Source: Deltaproteobacteria bacterium
GTDB taxonomy: Bacteria; Desulfobacterota; Desulfobacteria; Desulfobacterales; Desulfobacteraceae
Reading direction: 5' to 3'
DNA length: 32,241 nucleotides
Assembly: GCA_027858995.1 (NCBI GenBank)
Contig: JAQIBP010000063.1
Coordinates: 1 to 32,241, forward strand
Shown: piece by piece, positions 1 to 7,808 of the stretch
How positions within the stretch are numbered: the first letter of the stretch is position 1
Layout: each line of letters starts with the position of its first letter
Translations under genes and position numbers: made by a program
The notes under the pieces: model-generated
Databases searched by the model: none
What the model saw: only the letters and a program-made list of their open reading frames with translations
What the model was told of the DNA's origin: nothing

Positions 1-2
1 CA

Positions 3-161
3 ACAAAAACCTCAACCGGCTTAAATGTCAAAGCGTATTATGTTCGAAAGAAATTTAAAACAGGCGAAAGGGTTTCTGATAAAAAAATGAAAGAACTTCA
101 AATAAAAAAGCATGAGGTCCTTTCTGACTGGAATTACAAATTGACGTCATCAAAAATGTAA
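3..161 (+). CDS. ISAzo13-family transposase, C-terminal fragment (cut by window edge)
   Basis: An open frame enters from the left edge and stops with TAA at 159-161, giving 52 residues and no start codon. It contains STGLNVKAYYVRKKF, then TGERVSDKKMKELQI and ends near SDWNYKLTSSKM. This resembles the C-terminal end of ISAzo13 (Rhodopirellula-type) DDE transposases, which typically read TGLTV...TG.KISDEEM...DWNY. The rest of the element lies outside the window, so it cannot be said whether the transposase is intact. No terminal inverted repeat could be identified with confidence downstream. The assignment is from remembered family consensus and not from a search. Confidence 0.72.
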   Translation, partial: TKTSTGLNVKAYYVRKKFKTGERVSDKKMKELQIKKHEVLSDWNYKLTSSKM

Positions 162-163
162 AT

Positions 164-307
164 TTATTTTTGAGCTGGCCCTAAGGGTTCCAGTTCAGAT
201 GTATCTTTAAAATCAAACAGGTTTACGGAATATTTTTTTTTTAAGTCTTCTGCCAAAATTTTAAATGTCTGCCCAGTTTTTTCTCCTTTGCTCAATCTTT
301 TCTTTAT
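164..307 (-). other. 47-codon open frame continuing in frame past the thioesterase stop
   Basis: After the TGA that ends the acyl-ACP thioesterase (308-310) the same frame stays open for 47 codons, to TAA at 164-166. The translation has a charged, protein-like composition, including SKGEKTGQTFKILAEDLKKK and YSVNLFDFKDTSELEPLG. There is no ATG, only a TTG four codons after the TGA. It could be the remnant of a downstream gene, IS-derived sequence, or a read-through tail. I do not recognise a family. Confidence 0.4.
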
Positions 308-1039
308 TCAATCCATTGGAATAATCCGGGCATCCGCGTAAAGGATTGAATCATCATAAATATTGCAGTGGTATATGCCATTTTCCTGATGCCAGCCTGT
401 TCGAATACTTCTCTTTTCTTTGCCGATTTCATGGCAGAACCTGATTCTAATGTTCTTGATTGGCTTTCCATTATTTTTTATTGTCTGATGATACATCGTC
501 TCCAGAAATCCAAGATATATGGTATTGTTCACATGCCCGTTCACATCAAAATCCGAATATCGCAGGCTGATTTCCATTTGCTGTTCCGGCACAATTTTTC
601 CACAGGTCTTCCAGTCATCAATTTCTTGATCAAAAAATTTTTCTTTATCAGCTTCATAAAGGCTGGAAATTTCTACCGGTATTTTTGAAATCCGATTTCG
701 CTTAAAATCAAAAAAAAGCCAGACACTGGTCCCTCTGGCAATATCCCCATCGGATGAGTAGATCTGATACTCCCTGAATCCTTTAAACCGTTTAAATCCC
801 CTTGACCATGTTTTGATCTTAATATCCTCTCCCAACAGAGGATAACGGAAAAATTCTATCTCCAAACGATTTAAAAGCCATGTAACCCCATTTTTAAACA
901 AGAACTCCGGCCCTACTCCAATTTTTGTTGAATGAAACGTGGCCATTTCCTGGAAAAACCGTGCAACAGACTGAATTCTCAACTTTAATTGATGGTCCAC
1001 ATCAAAAAAACCGATTTTATGATATTTTTCTACCTTCAT
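308..1039 (-). CDS. Acyl-ACP thioesterase (FatA/FatB-like double hot-dog)
   Basis: This 243-residue soluble protein is expected to hydrolyse acyl-ACP to free fatty acid and ACP. The N-terminal hot-dog half carries GVTWLLNRLEIEF (51-63) and the segment around TWSRGFKRFKGFREYQ (77-92). The second half has YSDFDVNGHVNN (161-172), giving the family's D165-x-N167-x-H169 arrangement, followed by YLGFLE ending at E180. Length matches bacterial members (about 240-260 residues). The start ATG at 1037-1039 lies inside a 39-codon ORF that reads into it from upstream, so translation may be coupled. Its C-terminus, near YADARI, is typical, so the in-frame continuation beyond TGA is probably not part of the normal enzyme. 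Family assignment is secure; the chain-length preference cannot be read from sequence. Confidence 0.85.
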   Translation of the reverse strand: MKVEKYHKIGFFDVDHQLKLRIQSVARFFQEMATFHSTKIGVGPEFLFKNGVTWLLNRLEIEFFRYPLLGEDIKIKTWSRGFKRFKGFREYQIYSSDGDIARGTSVWLFFDFKRNRISKIPVEISSLYEADKEKFFDQEIDDWKTCGKIVPEQQMEISLRYSDFDVNGHVNNTIYLGFLETMYHQTIKNNGKPIKNIRIRFCHEIGKEKRSIRTGWHQENGIYHCNIYDDSILYADARIIPMD

Positions 1040-1136
1040 TTTTAATCTTTACCATATCTTCATGGCCCTCAAAAATAAACTTTATAAATCCAATCCTGGT
1101 TTTATCAACCCTGTATTCTTTATGAGCCATTTTCAT
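1017..1136 (-). CDS. Small DUF4911-like ORF, probably a truncated remnant
   Basis: This 39-residue frame begins at an ATG (1134-1136) preceded by a good ribosome binding site, AGGAAGG, about 7 nt upstream. It stops at TAA 1017-1019, about 20 nt inside the thioesterase gene. Residues 6-25 read KEYRVDKTRIGFIKFIFEGH, which resembles the first half of DUF4911 proteins (pattern ..LKFI.EGY.G.A...). The usual second half, about 35 more residues, is missing. It is either a broken DUF4911 gene whose end was lost when the thioesterase gene was juxtaposed, or a short leader that couples translation to that gene. The assignment rests on a short match. Confidence 0.4.
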   Translation of the reverse strand: MKMAHKEYRVDKTRIGFIKFIFEGHEDMVKIKNEGRKIS

Positions 1137-1918
1137 ATATTTGCCTTCCTGCTTTTTTAGGCGAGTAAATATATCATTATTGTTTAAAATTTCAAACTTT
1201 TAAAATAAATCATCCAGAGGTGATTGCGAGTAGATTAAAAAAACATGGACTGAGCGCAGATGACTCTAAAAAGGGTGTGTATTAAATTCCATACAAATTT
1301 CTTTTTTGCATAATCACACTATACGGTAAGCAAATAGAGACATCTGAACCCACTCAGTGTTTACAGCACATTTTTGTCCCATCCTTGAACCCTACCGTCT
1401 AACCTGTTTATAACCCATCAATATTTATTCTTTTTATATGAAAAGATTTCCAAACCTAAGTAAAAAAAATAATTAATTTTCAATTCTTGTTTCCAAAAGA
1501 ATACAGATGTAGGAAAAACCAGTCATTTTTTTAAAGTCCAACACCCGGCACCAGTATGCCTAAAATTCGATGGAAGGAAAAAGTGTATAGAATTTCCTGC
1601 ATTAATCTATTTCAGGCAGATCTTCTATAAAAAAAACGCTTTTATATCAGTATATTATACAGGCACTCTCCATGGCATGGAACTTGAAATAGAATCATTA
1701 TAATATGTAGCATCAGCTTGGCAAAGATGTAACCTGACATGTAGGCCACAAACGGAATTAACATGGGAAGATTTACCCTGTGCCTGTTTGATTTTTTGAC
1801 CGGTTAAAAAGGAAATTAAAAATTGAATTCTACTATGGAAAATAAACAGCACTTCTGAAGTGAAAATATGAATTTCATTCATGAGAGAAAAAGTTTTGTT
1901 ATGCGCAGTACAACTAAT
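1137..1918. other. AT-rich gene-free stretch
   Basis: About 780 bases with many stop codons in all frames. The longest frame here (minus strand, about 1655-1990) has hydrophobic, cysteine-rich low-complexity content, no plausible ribosome binding site, and overlaps the promoter of the next gene, so I do not call it. A short coding-like segment around 1210-1286 (plus strand, containing HPEVIASRLKKHGLSADD) has no start and may be debris. I see no RNA gene, tandem repeat or clear terminator. Confidence 0.5.
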
Positions 1919-1947
1919 TTGATTTAATAAAAAGACTATAGAATAAT
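1919..1947 (+). promoter_or_regulatory. Sigma-70-type promoter candidate for the 1964 gene
   Basis: TTGATT at 1919-1924 and AATAAT at 1942-1947 are separated by 17 bases. They place a start site near 1954, only about 10 bases before the ATG. An AAGG motif at 1955-1958 could serve as ribosome binding site. AT richness makes chance matches likely here. Confidence 0.35.
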
Positions 1948-1963
1948 AGGTTTTAAGGTAACT

Positions 1964-3016
1964 ATGTGTAATAATAATAGAAATTTTCAAATAAAGGATT
2001 CCAAAAAAGTACCTTGCTTGAGTTTTAAGGAGTTGGATAATTATTTTAGTGATCCTGATTTAAAAATACATAATCAGAATACAATTTCTGCTCAGCAGTT
2101 TACAAAAGACCTGGATTCAATGATAGATTCTTCAACAAAAAAATTGGGTCTGTATGGCAGAATTGATAACTTTTCAATTACAATTGACTCAAACACTACC
2201 CAAAATGGAAAACAATGTCATTTGATAAATTCTGCTCAAAAGTGTGAAAAGTTCAAATTGCATAAAATTTTTAGCAAATTATTTAAATATGAAGACCACC
2301 CGATAACAAAGATCAAGATTAAATCATGGAATTTTACAGATTTTGATGACACTGAGAAATTTCAAGTTGGAAAACTTTATTCAATAAAACCTGTTAGTGT
2401 AACTTATAATTCAACACAACAAGATTATAAATACAATAAACAGATTATTTCGGAATTTTGTATTGAGGAAGCAAATGGAAATATCAAAAAATTAAAAATT
2501 ATAGATAATATTAAAAAAGGAAAGATAAAAAAAGAAAAGTATATTGATGGTCAAAAAGTCAATCGTCAATATTACAATCTTGAAATACGCCATCATAATT
2601 TAAACAGAGGTTTGATGAAGGCTTTTTTGTTCTATCAAATTTATAAACACAAAACGTCTGAATACGATCAAAATGATAGTCTCTGTAATAATAAAACTGA
2701 TTTAAAATTTGTAGTAGCACAGCCAACAATAAATGTATCCTGCCAAACAAACAAAACTGCATTCTCGACCCAGAAAGCGATTGGGAAAGTTCCAGAGGAA
2801 TATATAAAAATTTCTGTATTTGAAGCACTTTCACAAAATCAAAAAAAAGCTGTTGATATCAATAATCTTTTTAATTTGCAAAATGAATTTGACAATGATG
2901 ATGTCGTTGATGATAATGTACAAGTGCAAGAAATATACAGGAAGGAAAATGCTTCAATTTATACCGCAGATGGTTATAACGATTTAAATCAAAGCAACAG
3001 GTTGATTTTTATTTAA
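1964..3016 (+). CDS. Hypothetical protein, 350 residues, no recognised family
   Basis: I do not recognise this protein. It is soluble and lysine/asparagine-rich (about 33 percent GC by eye), with no signal peptide or membrane segment. The centre (about 140-215) has a beta-rich look with KKLKIIDNIKKGKIKKEKY followed by RQYYNLEIRHHNLNRGLMKA. The region around residues 290-340 is acidic, with FDNDDVVDDNVQVQEIY. Five of its seven cysteines are scattered and form no CxxC pattern. It begins after a short leader with a weak AAGG site. It stands alone between a gene-free stretch and a NuoM-like remnant, which suggests recently acquired accessory DNA. A phage, plasmid or effector origin is possible but not shown by any motif. 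Confidence 0.6.
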   Translation: MCNNNRNFQIKDSKKVPCLSFKELDNYFSDPDLKIHNQNTISAQQFTKDLDSMIDSSTKKLGLYGRIDNFSITIDSNTTQNGKQCHLINSAQKCEKFKLHKIFSKLFKYEDHPITKIKIKSWNFTDFDDTEKFQVGKLYSIKPVSVTYNSTQQDYKYNKQIISEFCIEEANGNIKKLKIIDNIKKGKIKKEKYIDGQKVNRQYYNLEIRHHNLNRGLMKAFLFYQIYKHKTSEYDQNDSLCNNKTDLKFVVAQPTINVSCQTNKTAFSTQKAIGKVPEEYIKISVFEALSQNQKKAVDINNLFNLQNEFDNDDVVDDNVQVQEIYRKENASIYTADGYNDLNQSNRLIFI

Positions 3017-3125
3017 AACAATGGACACTTTCACTTGTATAACAAAATTAAATTATATGAAAAATACCTCGGATTTCAGTTTTTTATCGCAATCACAGCC
3101 TCCATTTTAAATAGCTGAAGCTTGA

Positions 3126-3309
3126 CCTTTTTTTACTTTTTATAAGGTTACCGGAGTTGCTGCAATCATAGGCGCAATACTTGCTGCTGCATATATGTTA
3201 AGACTTGTGCAGAAAATAATACCGTCTTGCCAGAGACAGGCTGCATATGCTACATATAGTATCTACAATATAAATTACAATAAGCATCATCATGACAAGA
3301 TCAAAAAAT
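3126..3309 (+). pseudogene. NuoM/MrpD-like transmembrane remnant
   Basis: A frame without a proper start, bounded by TGA 3123-3125 and TAA 3307-3309, contains KVTGVAAIIGAILAAAYMLR followed by LVQKII. This matches the last-but-one membrane segment of proton-translocating antiporter-like subunits (NuoM/MrpD/HyfF), which usually read G.ILAAAYMLRL.Q. The following residues lose the similarity. No other part of such a gene is visible nearby, so this looks like a leftover fragment. It ends within the first codons of the Smr gene. The call is from one segment only. Confidence 0.42.
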
Positions 3310-3870
3310 AATAGACTTTGTAATAAAAACAGATTACCTGTTTTAGATTCTGATGAAGAGTTTTTAAAAGCCTTTACAAAAAAAGATAAACCAAAGACAG
3401 CTGTTCAAGAGAAAACAGCTTTTAGAGATGCTGCAGAAGAACAAGATTGTGAAGATAATGACGATTCCCTGGAAAACGAAGATTTTGCTGCCATGCTTGA
3501 AGAATCATTTAAAATCAGGAAATCCAAACTAATTGGAAAACCAAAGCCCACGCCTTTAAAAAAGAGGTTAAAAAGATATCCCGGGGTTGAGCTTGAATTG
3601 GATCTCCATGGATACAATGCAATTGGTGCACAGCTGAAACTGAGATCTTTTCTTCAGTCCTGTAAATACCAGGGGTACTTTACCCTGAGAATTATTGTGG
3701 GTAGGGGTCTTCATTCTGAGAACGGGGCAGTATTACCTGATATTGTTGAAGATGAATTAAAAGAGATGAAAAAGCAGAATATTATTATCTGGTATGAATG
3801 GGATAGAAAACAAAAGAGAAATGCAGGTTCAATTATTGTCTATTTAAAACAGTTTGAACAATATGAATAA
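3292..3870 (+). CDS. Smr-domain protein
   Basis: The 192-residue product has a charged, probably disordered N-terminal half (1-95) and a C-terminal Smr domain. The domain shows the LDLHG motif (103-107) and VGRGLHS (136-142), followed by the amphipathic helix DIVEDELKEMKK (150-161). Smr domains, known from MutS2 and stand-alone proteins, are nucleases or nucleic-acid-binding modules acting on branched DNA or on RNA in stalled-ribosome rescue. Stand-alone proteobacterial forms of this length are common. The ATG at 3292 has no clear Shine-Dalgarno and overlaps the end of the NuoM-like remnant, so the true start could differ, but it is the first ATG in this frame. It faces mltG tail to tail. Confidence 0.85.
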   Translation: MTRSKNNRLCNKNRLPVLDSDEEFLKAFTKKDKPKTAVQEKTAFRDAAEEQDCEDNDDSLENEDFAAMLEESFKIRKSKLIGKPKPTPLKKRLKRYPGVELELDLHGYNAIGAQLKLRSFLQSCKYQGYFTLRIIVGRGLHSENGAVLPDIVEDELKEMKKQNIIIWYEWDRKQKRNAGSIIVYLKQFEQYE

Positions 3871-4006
3871 TTTAGTCAATCTAATATAGGTCTGACAAGC
3901 TGTTAAACAATTCAAATTTTTGTGGGCATACTCTCTTCTGCGAACCAGGTTCAAGGCGGAAAATAAATTTGATCACGGCAACATACAGTATTCCAAAGAT
4001 TAAACT

Positions 4007-5026
4007 CTATTTTTTTCTGAGTTGGTATTTTCTGACAGCCTTATTATGTTCTTGGATCGTTTTTGAAAATTTGTGGGTGGTATCCTTTTTAGAAACAAAG
4101 AAAAGATAGGAAGTCTTTGCTGGATTTAAAGCTGCGTGCAGTGATAGTGCACCCGGGTTTGCAATGGGGCCCATGGGAAGTCCTTTGATCTGATATGTAT
4201 TATAAGGAGTCCATTTTTTAAGATGTATCCTTTTAATATTGCCGTCAAAATCTTTGATTCCGTATATAACAGTAGGATCACTTTCAAGGCGCATGTTTTT
4301 TTTCAAGCGATTATGAAACACAGAAGCGATTATTGGTCTTTCTGAAGCATCACCAGTCTCTTTTTCAATAATGGAGGCAAGAGTAACAATATCATGTATT
4401 GAAAAATTCATGTTTTCTGTTTTAAGTTTCCACTCTTTTGTAAAAGTTTTTTTAAAGTGGGAAACCATTGTGGTGATTACTTTTTTGCATGAGACTTGTT
4501 TTGAGAAAAAATAGGTATCTGGAAAAAGATAACCTTCAAGGCTTGCTGCTTTGATTCCCAGGGAAGTAATAAAAGCTCTGTTTTTGCAGAGATTTATAAA
4601 TTCTCTTTTATTGCAGAATCCGACTTTTTCAACAAGCTGAGCAACTTCGTTTATATTCAAACCCTCAGGAAAAGTTATCCGGTGTAGTTTAATTTTTCCC
4701 TTTTTAAGTATTTCAAGGATTTGTTCAGGTGATTTTGAACCACTTAAAAGATATTCACCTGCCTGGAGGTTTCTGCCAGCTTTTTTAAACTTTGTGAACA
4801 GTATAAAGTATGTTTTATTTGATATGATGGACTCTTTTTCAAGGTTTGCAGAGATGAGCTTAAGGGTCTGTCCTGGTTTGATAATGAATATTTTTTCCCT
4901 GGCAGACATATTCAAAGGCTTTTTAATAAAAGTTGATATTTGGAAGAAGGTAAAGAGTCCGATCAGGGATAAAAATGCTGATAGAATAAAAAGTACAATA
5001 ATAATTTTTGATATTTTTTTATTCAA
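4007..5026 (-). CDS. mltG: Endolytic murein transglycosylase MltG (YceG-like)
   Basis: MltG is an inner-membrane enzyme that cuts nascent peptidoglycan glycan strands and sets chain length. The 339 residues show one N-terminal membrane anchor (about 7-30), a LysM-like region with IIKPGQTLKLISANLEKE (48-65), and the YceG domain. The domain includes SLEGYLFPDTY (162-172), the catalytic segment ASIIEKETG with E221, ESDPTVIYG (248-256) and the hallmark YNTYQIKGLPMGPIANPG (275-292). Length is normal for the family. The gene starts 7 bases after rnfA stops, so it is very probably cotranscribed with the Rnf genes, in the place where rnfB is normally found. Function of the enzyme itself is well supported; the reason for its linkage to Rnf is unknown. 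Confidence 0.92.
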   Translation of the reverse strand: MNKKISKIIIVLFILSAFLSLIGLFTFFQISTFIKKPLNMSAREKIFIIKPGQTLKLISANLEKESIISNKTYFILFTKFKKAGRNLQAGEYLLSGSKSPEQILEILKKGKIKLHRITFPEGLNINEVAQLVEKVGFCNKREFINLCKNRAFITSLGIKAASLEGYLFPDTYFFSKQVSCKKVITTMVSHFKKTFTKEWKLKTENMNFSIHDIVTLASIIEKETGDASERPIIASVFHNRLKKNMRLESDPTVIYGIKDFDGNIKRIHLKKWTPYNTYQIKGLPMGPIANPGALSLHAALNPAKTSYLFFVSKKDTTHKFSKTIQEHNKAVRKYQLRKK

Positions 5027-5033
5027 ATACTAA

Positions 5034-5609
5034 TTAGACCATTCCTTTAAAAGACATAAAAGTCAAAGCAATTATACCTGCAGTGACAAGACCAATGGAG
5101 GTGTCCTGTAGAGGTTTGGGAACTCTTCCAAGATCAACTCTCTCCCTGACGCCTGCAAATAGTATAAGTGCAAGTCCAAAGCCTATTGCATAGGCAAAAG
5201 AGGCAATTACTGCCTGAAGGAAAGTATATTCTTCATTAATATTAATAAGGCAGACACCCATAACAGCACAATTGGTGGTGATAAGAGGCAGGAAAATTCC
5301 AAGACCGGCGTATAGAGCCGGGATACTTTTTTTCAAAAACATCTCAACAAATTGAACCAGGGATGCAATGACCAGGATAAAAGCAACAGTACGCAGGTAT
5401 TCAATATCAAGTGCCTTTAAAAGATAAACATCAACAATCCATGTTATAATACCAGACATGACAAGGACAAAGACAACTGCCATTGACATGCCCACTGCGG
5501 TTTCCATTTTTTTGGATGTGCCAAGGAAGGGACATTGACCAAGAAACTGGGCAAGGAGAATATTGTTGATAAAAATACAGCTTATTGCAAGGACGAATAG
5601 ATCACTCAT
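5034..5609 (-). CDS. rnfA: Rnf-type electron transport complex subunit RnfA
   Basis: RnfA is one of the two related six-helix membrane subunits of the Rnf ion-pumping complex; with RnfE it forms an intramembrane [2Fe-2S] site. The 191 residues fit the usual length exactly. Conserved features include NNILLAQFLGQCPFLG with C26, and the half-helix segment LPLITTNCAVMG with C114, the two cysteines expected to contribute to the shared cluster. The C-terminal region has AGVRERVDLGRVPKPLQ (152-168). It begins 16 bases after rnfE and is followed closely by mltG. Assignment to RnfA rather than NqrE rests on the operon and sequence style. Confidence 0.93.
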   Translation of the reverse strand: MSDLFVLAISCIFINNILLAQFLGQCPFLGTSKKMETAVGMSMAVVFVLVMSGIITWIVDVYLLKALDIEYLRTVAFILVIASLVQFVEMFLKKSIPALYAGLGIFLPLITTNCAVMGVCLININEEYTFLQAVIASFAYAIGFGLALILFAGVRERVDLGRVPKPLQDTSIGLVTAGIIALTFMSFKGMV

Positions 5610-5625
5610 CTTATTTTATCTCCTT

Positions 5626-6234
5626 TTATTTTTGAGGTATAAGATTCATTAAAAACAGCATGAGACCAAGACCCACAAACGCACCAGGTGCTTCAAGCAT
5701 AAACCTGAAAGGAAGAAAATCAGGTCCCATTGAAAAAACTGGAAGGCCTTCCCAGATAGTAAGTGTCCCATTTCCAAGGAATTCCCGGACTGCGCCTAAG
5801 GCACCAAGAGAGAGTGTAAATCCGATACCGATACCCAATCCATCTGCTACAGACATAATGGGGCCATTTTTACTGGCAAATGCTTCTGACCGGCCAAGAA
5901 CAATACAGTTCACAACTATAAGGGGAATAAAAATACCAAGTTTTAAGAACAGTGGGTATGCATATGCCTGCATCAATAATTCCACAATGGTAACAAAAGT
6001 TGCTATAATAACTATGAAACAGGCTATCCTGACTTTTGCAGGAATAATATTTCTAAGAAGAGATACAAGCAAATTTGAGCAAACCAGAACAAAAGTGGTT
6101 GCAACTCCCATCCCTATTCCGTTTTCCACTGATTTCGTCACAGCAAGAACAGGGCAGAGCCCAAGGACCAGCCTGAAAGGAGGCAGTTCAGTCCATAGTC
6201 CTTTTGTAAATTCTTTTGCCAGAGATTGTGCCAT
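5626..6234 (-). CDS. rnfE: Rnf-type electron transport complex subunit RnfE
   Basis: RnfE is the second of the paired six-helix membrane subunits (NqrD homologue), inverted in topology relative to RnfA. The 202-residue product shows LVLGLCPVLAVTKSVENGIG, with C27 at the cluster position, and IFIPLIVVNCIVLGRSEAFA with C110. These are the two cysteines that match those of RnfA. The loop ADGLGIGIGFTLSL and the helix REFLGNGTLTIWEG (150-163) are family-typical. It lies 28 bases after rnfG and 16 before rnfA. A long plus-strand frame overlapping it (5660-6364) is a shadow without homology. Confidence 0.93.
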   Translation of the reverse strand: MAQSLAKEFTKGLWTELPPFRLVLGLCPVLAVTKSVENGIGMGVATTFVLVCSNLLVSLLRNIIPAKVRIACFIVIIATFVTIVELLMQAYAYPLFLKLGIFIPLIVVNCIVLGRSEAFASKNGPIMSVADGLGIGIGFTLSLGALGAVREFLGNGTLTIWEGLPVFSMGPDFLPFRFMLEAPGAFVGLGLMLFLMNLIPQK

Positions 6235-6262
6235 AGTTAATTTTCTCCTAGGGTATCTATCC

Positions 6263-6847
6263 TTATTTCATCTGTTTGATAATTTCAGGTTTGAGTTTCT
6301 GGTAAACTTCTTTTGCTTTTACAGCAGCAGTACAGAGTGCATTCGAAGTGACAGTTGCTCCTGATACGGCATCAATTACTCCCCCGCTGCCTTTTAAATT
6401 AAAATCAGTATCCATGATGGAAAGACCTGTAAATTGTGAAACAAAAAAGAGATCTTCTTTGGGTTTTGTTCCTATACCAGGAGTTTCAGCATGTGCGGTC
6501 ATTCTTACATCTATAACTTTATCACTGTTAATGTTAACAGCTACCATCAACCCAACAGGCCCTCCAAATCCAGTTCCCTTTGTTTCAAAGGCAACAGCTT
6601 TTGAGCCGTCTGCAAGTTTGGTTGGAAAAACCTGTAATTTCATCTCTTCGGTTTTAATTGTAAATCTGTCAGCTATGGGATCATTGGTAACATCCGGGAA
6701 TATGGATTCAATGGCAGGTGCTTTTTGAAATTTAAGCACCTGAATTTCAATCTGCTCTTCAGTTCCTGATTTTACAGCAGCAAGCAGTCCACCTGAAATA
6801 ACTGTCAGCACCGTTAAAACCACAATCATACTAATCATTTCACGCAT
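6263..6847 (-). CDS. rnfG: Rnf-type electron transport complex subunit RnfG (covalent FMN)
   Basis: RnfG is a periplasm-facing subunit with one N-terminal membrane helix (about 4-25) and an FMN-binding domain. The flavinylation motif SGAT at 162-165, within DAVSGATVTSNAL, is intact, so T165 is expected to carry FMN through a phosphoester bond made by an ApbE-type transferase; no apbE lies in this window. HAETPGIGTK (119-128) is the other conserved family motif. At 194 residues the length is normal. The start overlaps the end of rnfD by 8 bases, which indicates translational coupling. Confidence 0.93.
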   Translation of the reverse strand: MREMISMIVVLTVLTVISGGLLAAVKSGTEEQIEIQVLKFQKAPAIESIFPDVTNDPIADRFTIKTEEMKLQVFPTKLADGSKAVAFETKGTGFGGPVGLMVAVNINSDKVIDVRMTAHAETPGIGTKPKEDLFFVSQFTGLSIMDTDFNLKGSGGVIDAVSGATVTSNALCTAAVKAKEVYQKLKPEIIKQMK

Positions 6848-7808
6848 TGTTTATACCCTTTCCCAAAGCTTTTGGTCTAATTGTATCAATGAGTGGGTTT
6901 GCAAGATTGAACAACAGTATTGCCAATATAGTGCCATCGGCATAGGCGCCGATATTTCTCATTAGAATAATCATTACTCCTGCAAAAAAACCATAAAGAA
7001 GCATGGGAATTTTGTTTACCGGAGAGGAGGATCTTTCCGTGGCAAGAAAAAAAGCACCAAGCAGTGTGTAGCCTGATAAAAGATGAAACATCGGTCCTGC
7101 ATAGGAGCCAGGGTTTGCAAGGTTAAAACAGTAGGCAGTAAAAACAATACCTGCAATAAATGAAACTGTTATTTCCCATCGTGCATATCCTCTTAAAATC
7201 AGGTAAATACCACCGATTATCAGACCGAGCCCAAAGGTGGAACCAATGCCTCCCACCTGGTTGCCCATGAGAAGGTCAGTGGATGTAAACAGGTCGGAAA
7301 TTGCCTCAACTCCTTGAAATTTAAGGGTTGCCAAAGGTGCAAAGGCAGTAAAATCAAAGTCATAATTGACATATGCTGTATCAAAGTCAAAGAATGTTTT
7401 CCAGGAAAGCATTAAGAATGCCATCCCCACAAGAGCCGGGTTAAAAGGGTTTGCACCAAGCCCGCCGAAAATTATTTTTCCTATTACAACCGCTACAAAG
7501 GTTCCGGTTATCACAAGCCACCATGGGGATGTTGCAGGAAGCATCATGCCGAAAAGAAGTCCTATAACAGCAGCATCCAGATCTCCAATAGTGATTTTGT
7601 TTTTGGAGGTAATGTTGAGTATAAATTCCCATACAATGGCACTGGAAAGAGAGAGGGCAAGTACACCGGCAGCAGGTGTGCCAAACTGAATAATTCCAAA
7701 AATTACTGCAGGTAACAGAGCAATAAGTATATTCAGATTCATTTGGAAAATACTATCTCCATCATGCCAGAAAGGAGCATGGGATACTGTTAGTTTGTAA
7801 TTATTCAT
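6840..7808 (-). CDS. rnfD: Rnf-type electron transport complex subunit RnfD (unusual flavin site)
   Basis: RnfD is a polytopic membrane subunit, homologous to NqrB, that normally carries a covalent FMN. The 322 residues show the family segments SHAPFWHDGDS (9-19), FGGLGANPFNPALVGMAFLM (114-133), GNQVGGIGS (182-190) and LATERSSSPV (255-264). The stretch that should read (S/T)GATPLxxLK instead reads TAFAPLATLK (154-163), with A157 where the flavin-bearing threonine is expected. The usual IGExSAL after the conserved glycines is IGSTFGL. Membrane topology otherwise looks normal. It overlaps rnfC by 8 bases upstream and rnfG by 8 downstream. Family call is firm; loss of FMN is inferred from an eye alignment. 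Confidence 0.9.
   Translation of the reverse strand: MNNYKLTVSHAPFWHDGDSIFQMNLNILIALLPAVIFGIIQFGTPAAGVLALSLSSAIVWEFILNITSKNKITIGDLDAAVIGLLFGMMLPATSPWWLVITGTFVAVVIGKIIFGGLGANPFNPALVGMAFLMLSWKTFFDFDTAYVNYDFDFTAFAPLATLKFQGVEAISDLFTSTDLLMGNQVGGIGSTFGLGLIIGGIYLILRGYARWEITVSFIAGIVFTAYCFNLANPGSYAGPMFHLLSGYTLLGAFFLATERSSSPVNKIPMLLYGFFAGVMIILMRNIGAYADGTILAILLFNLANPLIDTIRPKALGKGINNA

Noticed and set aside
1655-1990. 111-codon minus-strand frame in the gene-poor region
   Set aside because: Low-complexity hydrophobic translation, no convincing ribosome binding site, and it overlaps the start of the 1964 gene.
5660-6364. Long plus-strand open frame of 234 codons opposite rnfE
   Set aside because: It is the antisense shadow of rnfE and the end of rnfG, without a binding site or any protein family signature.
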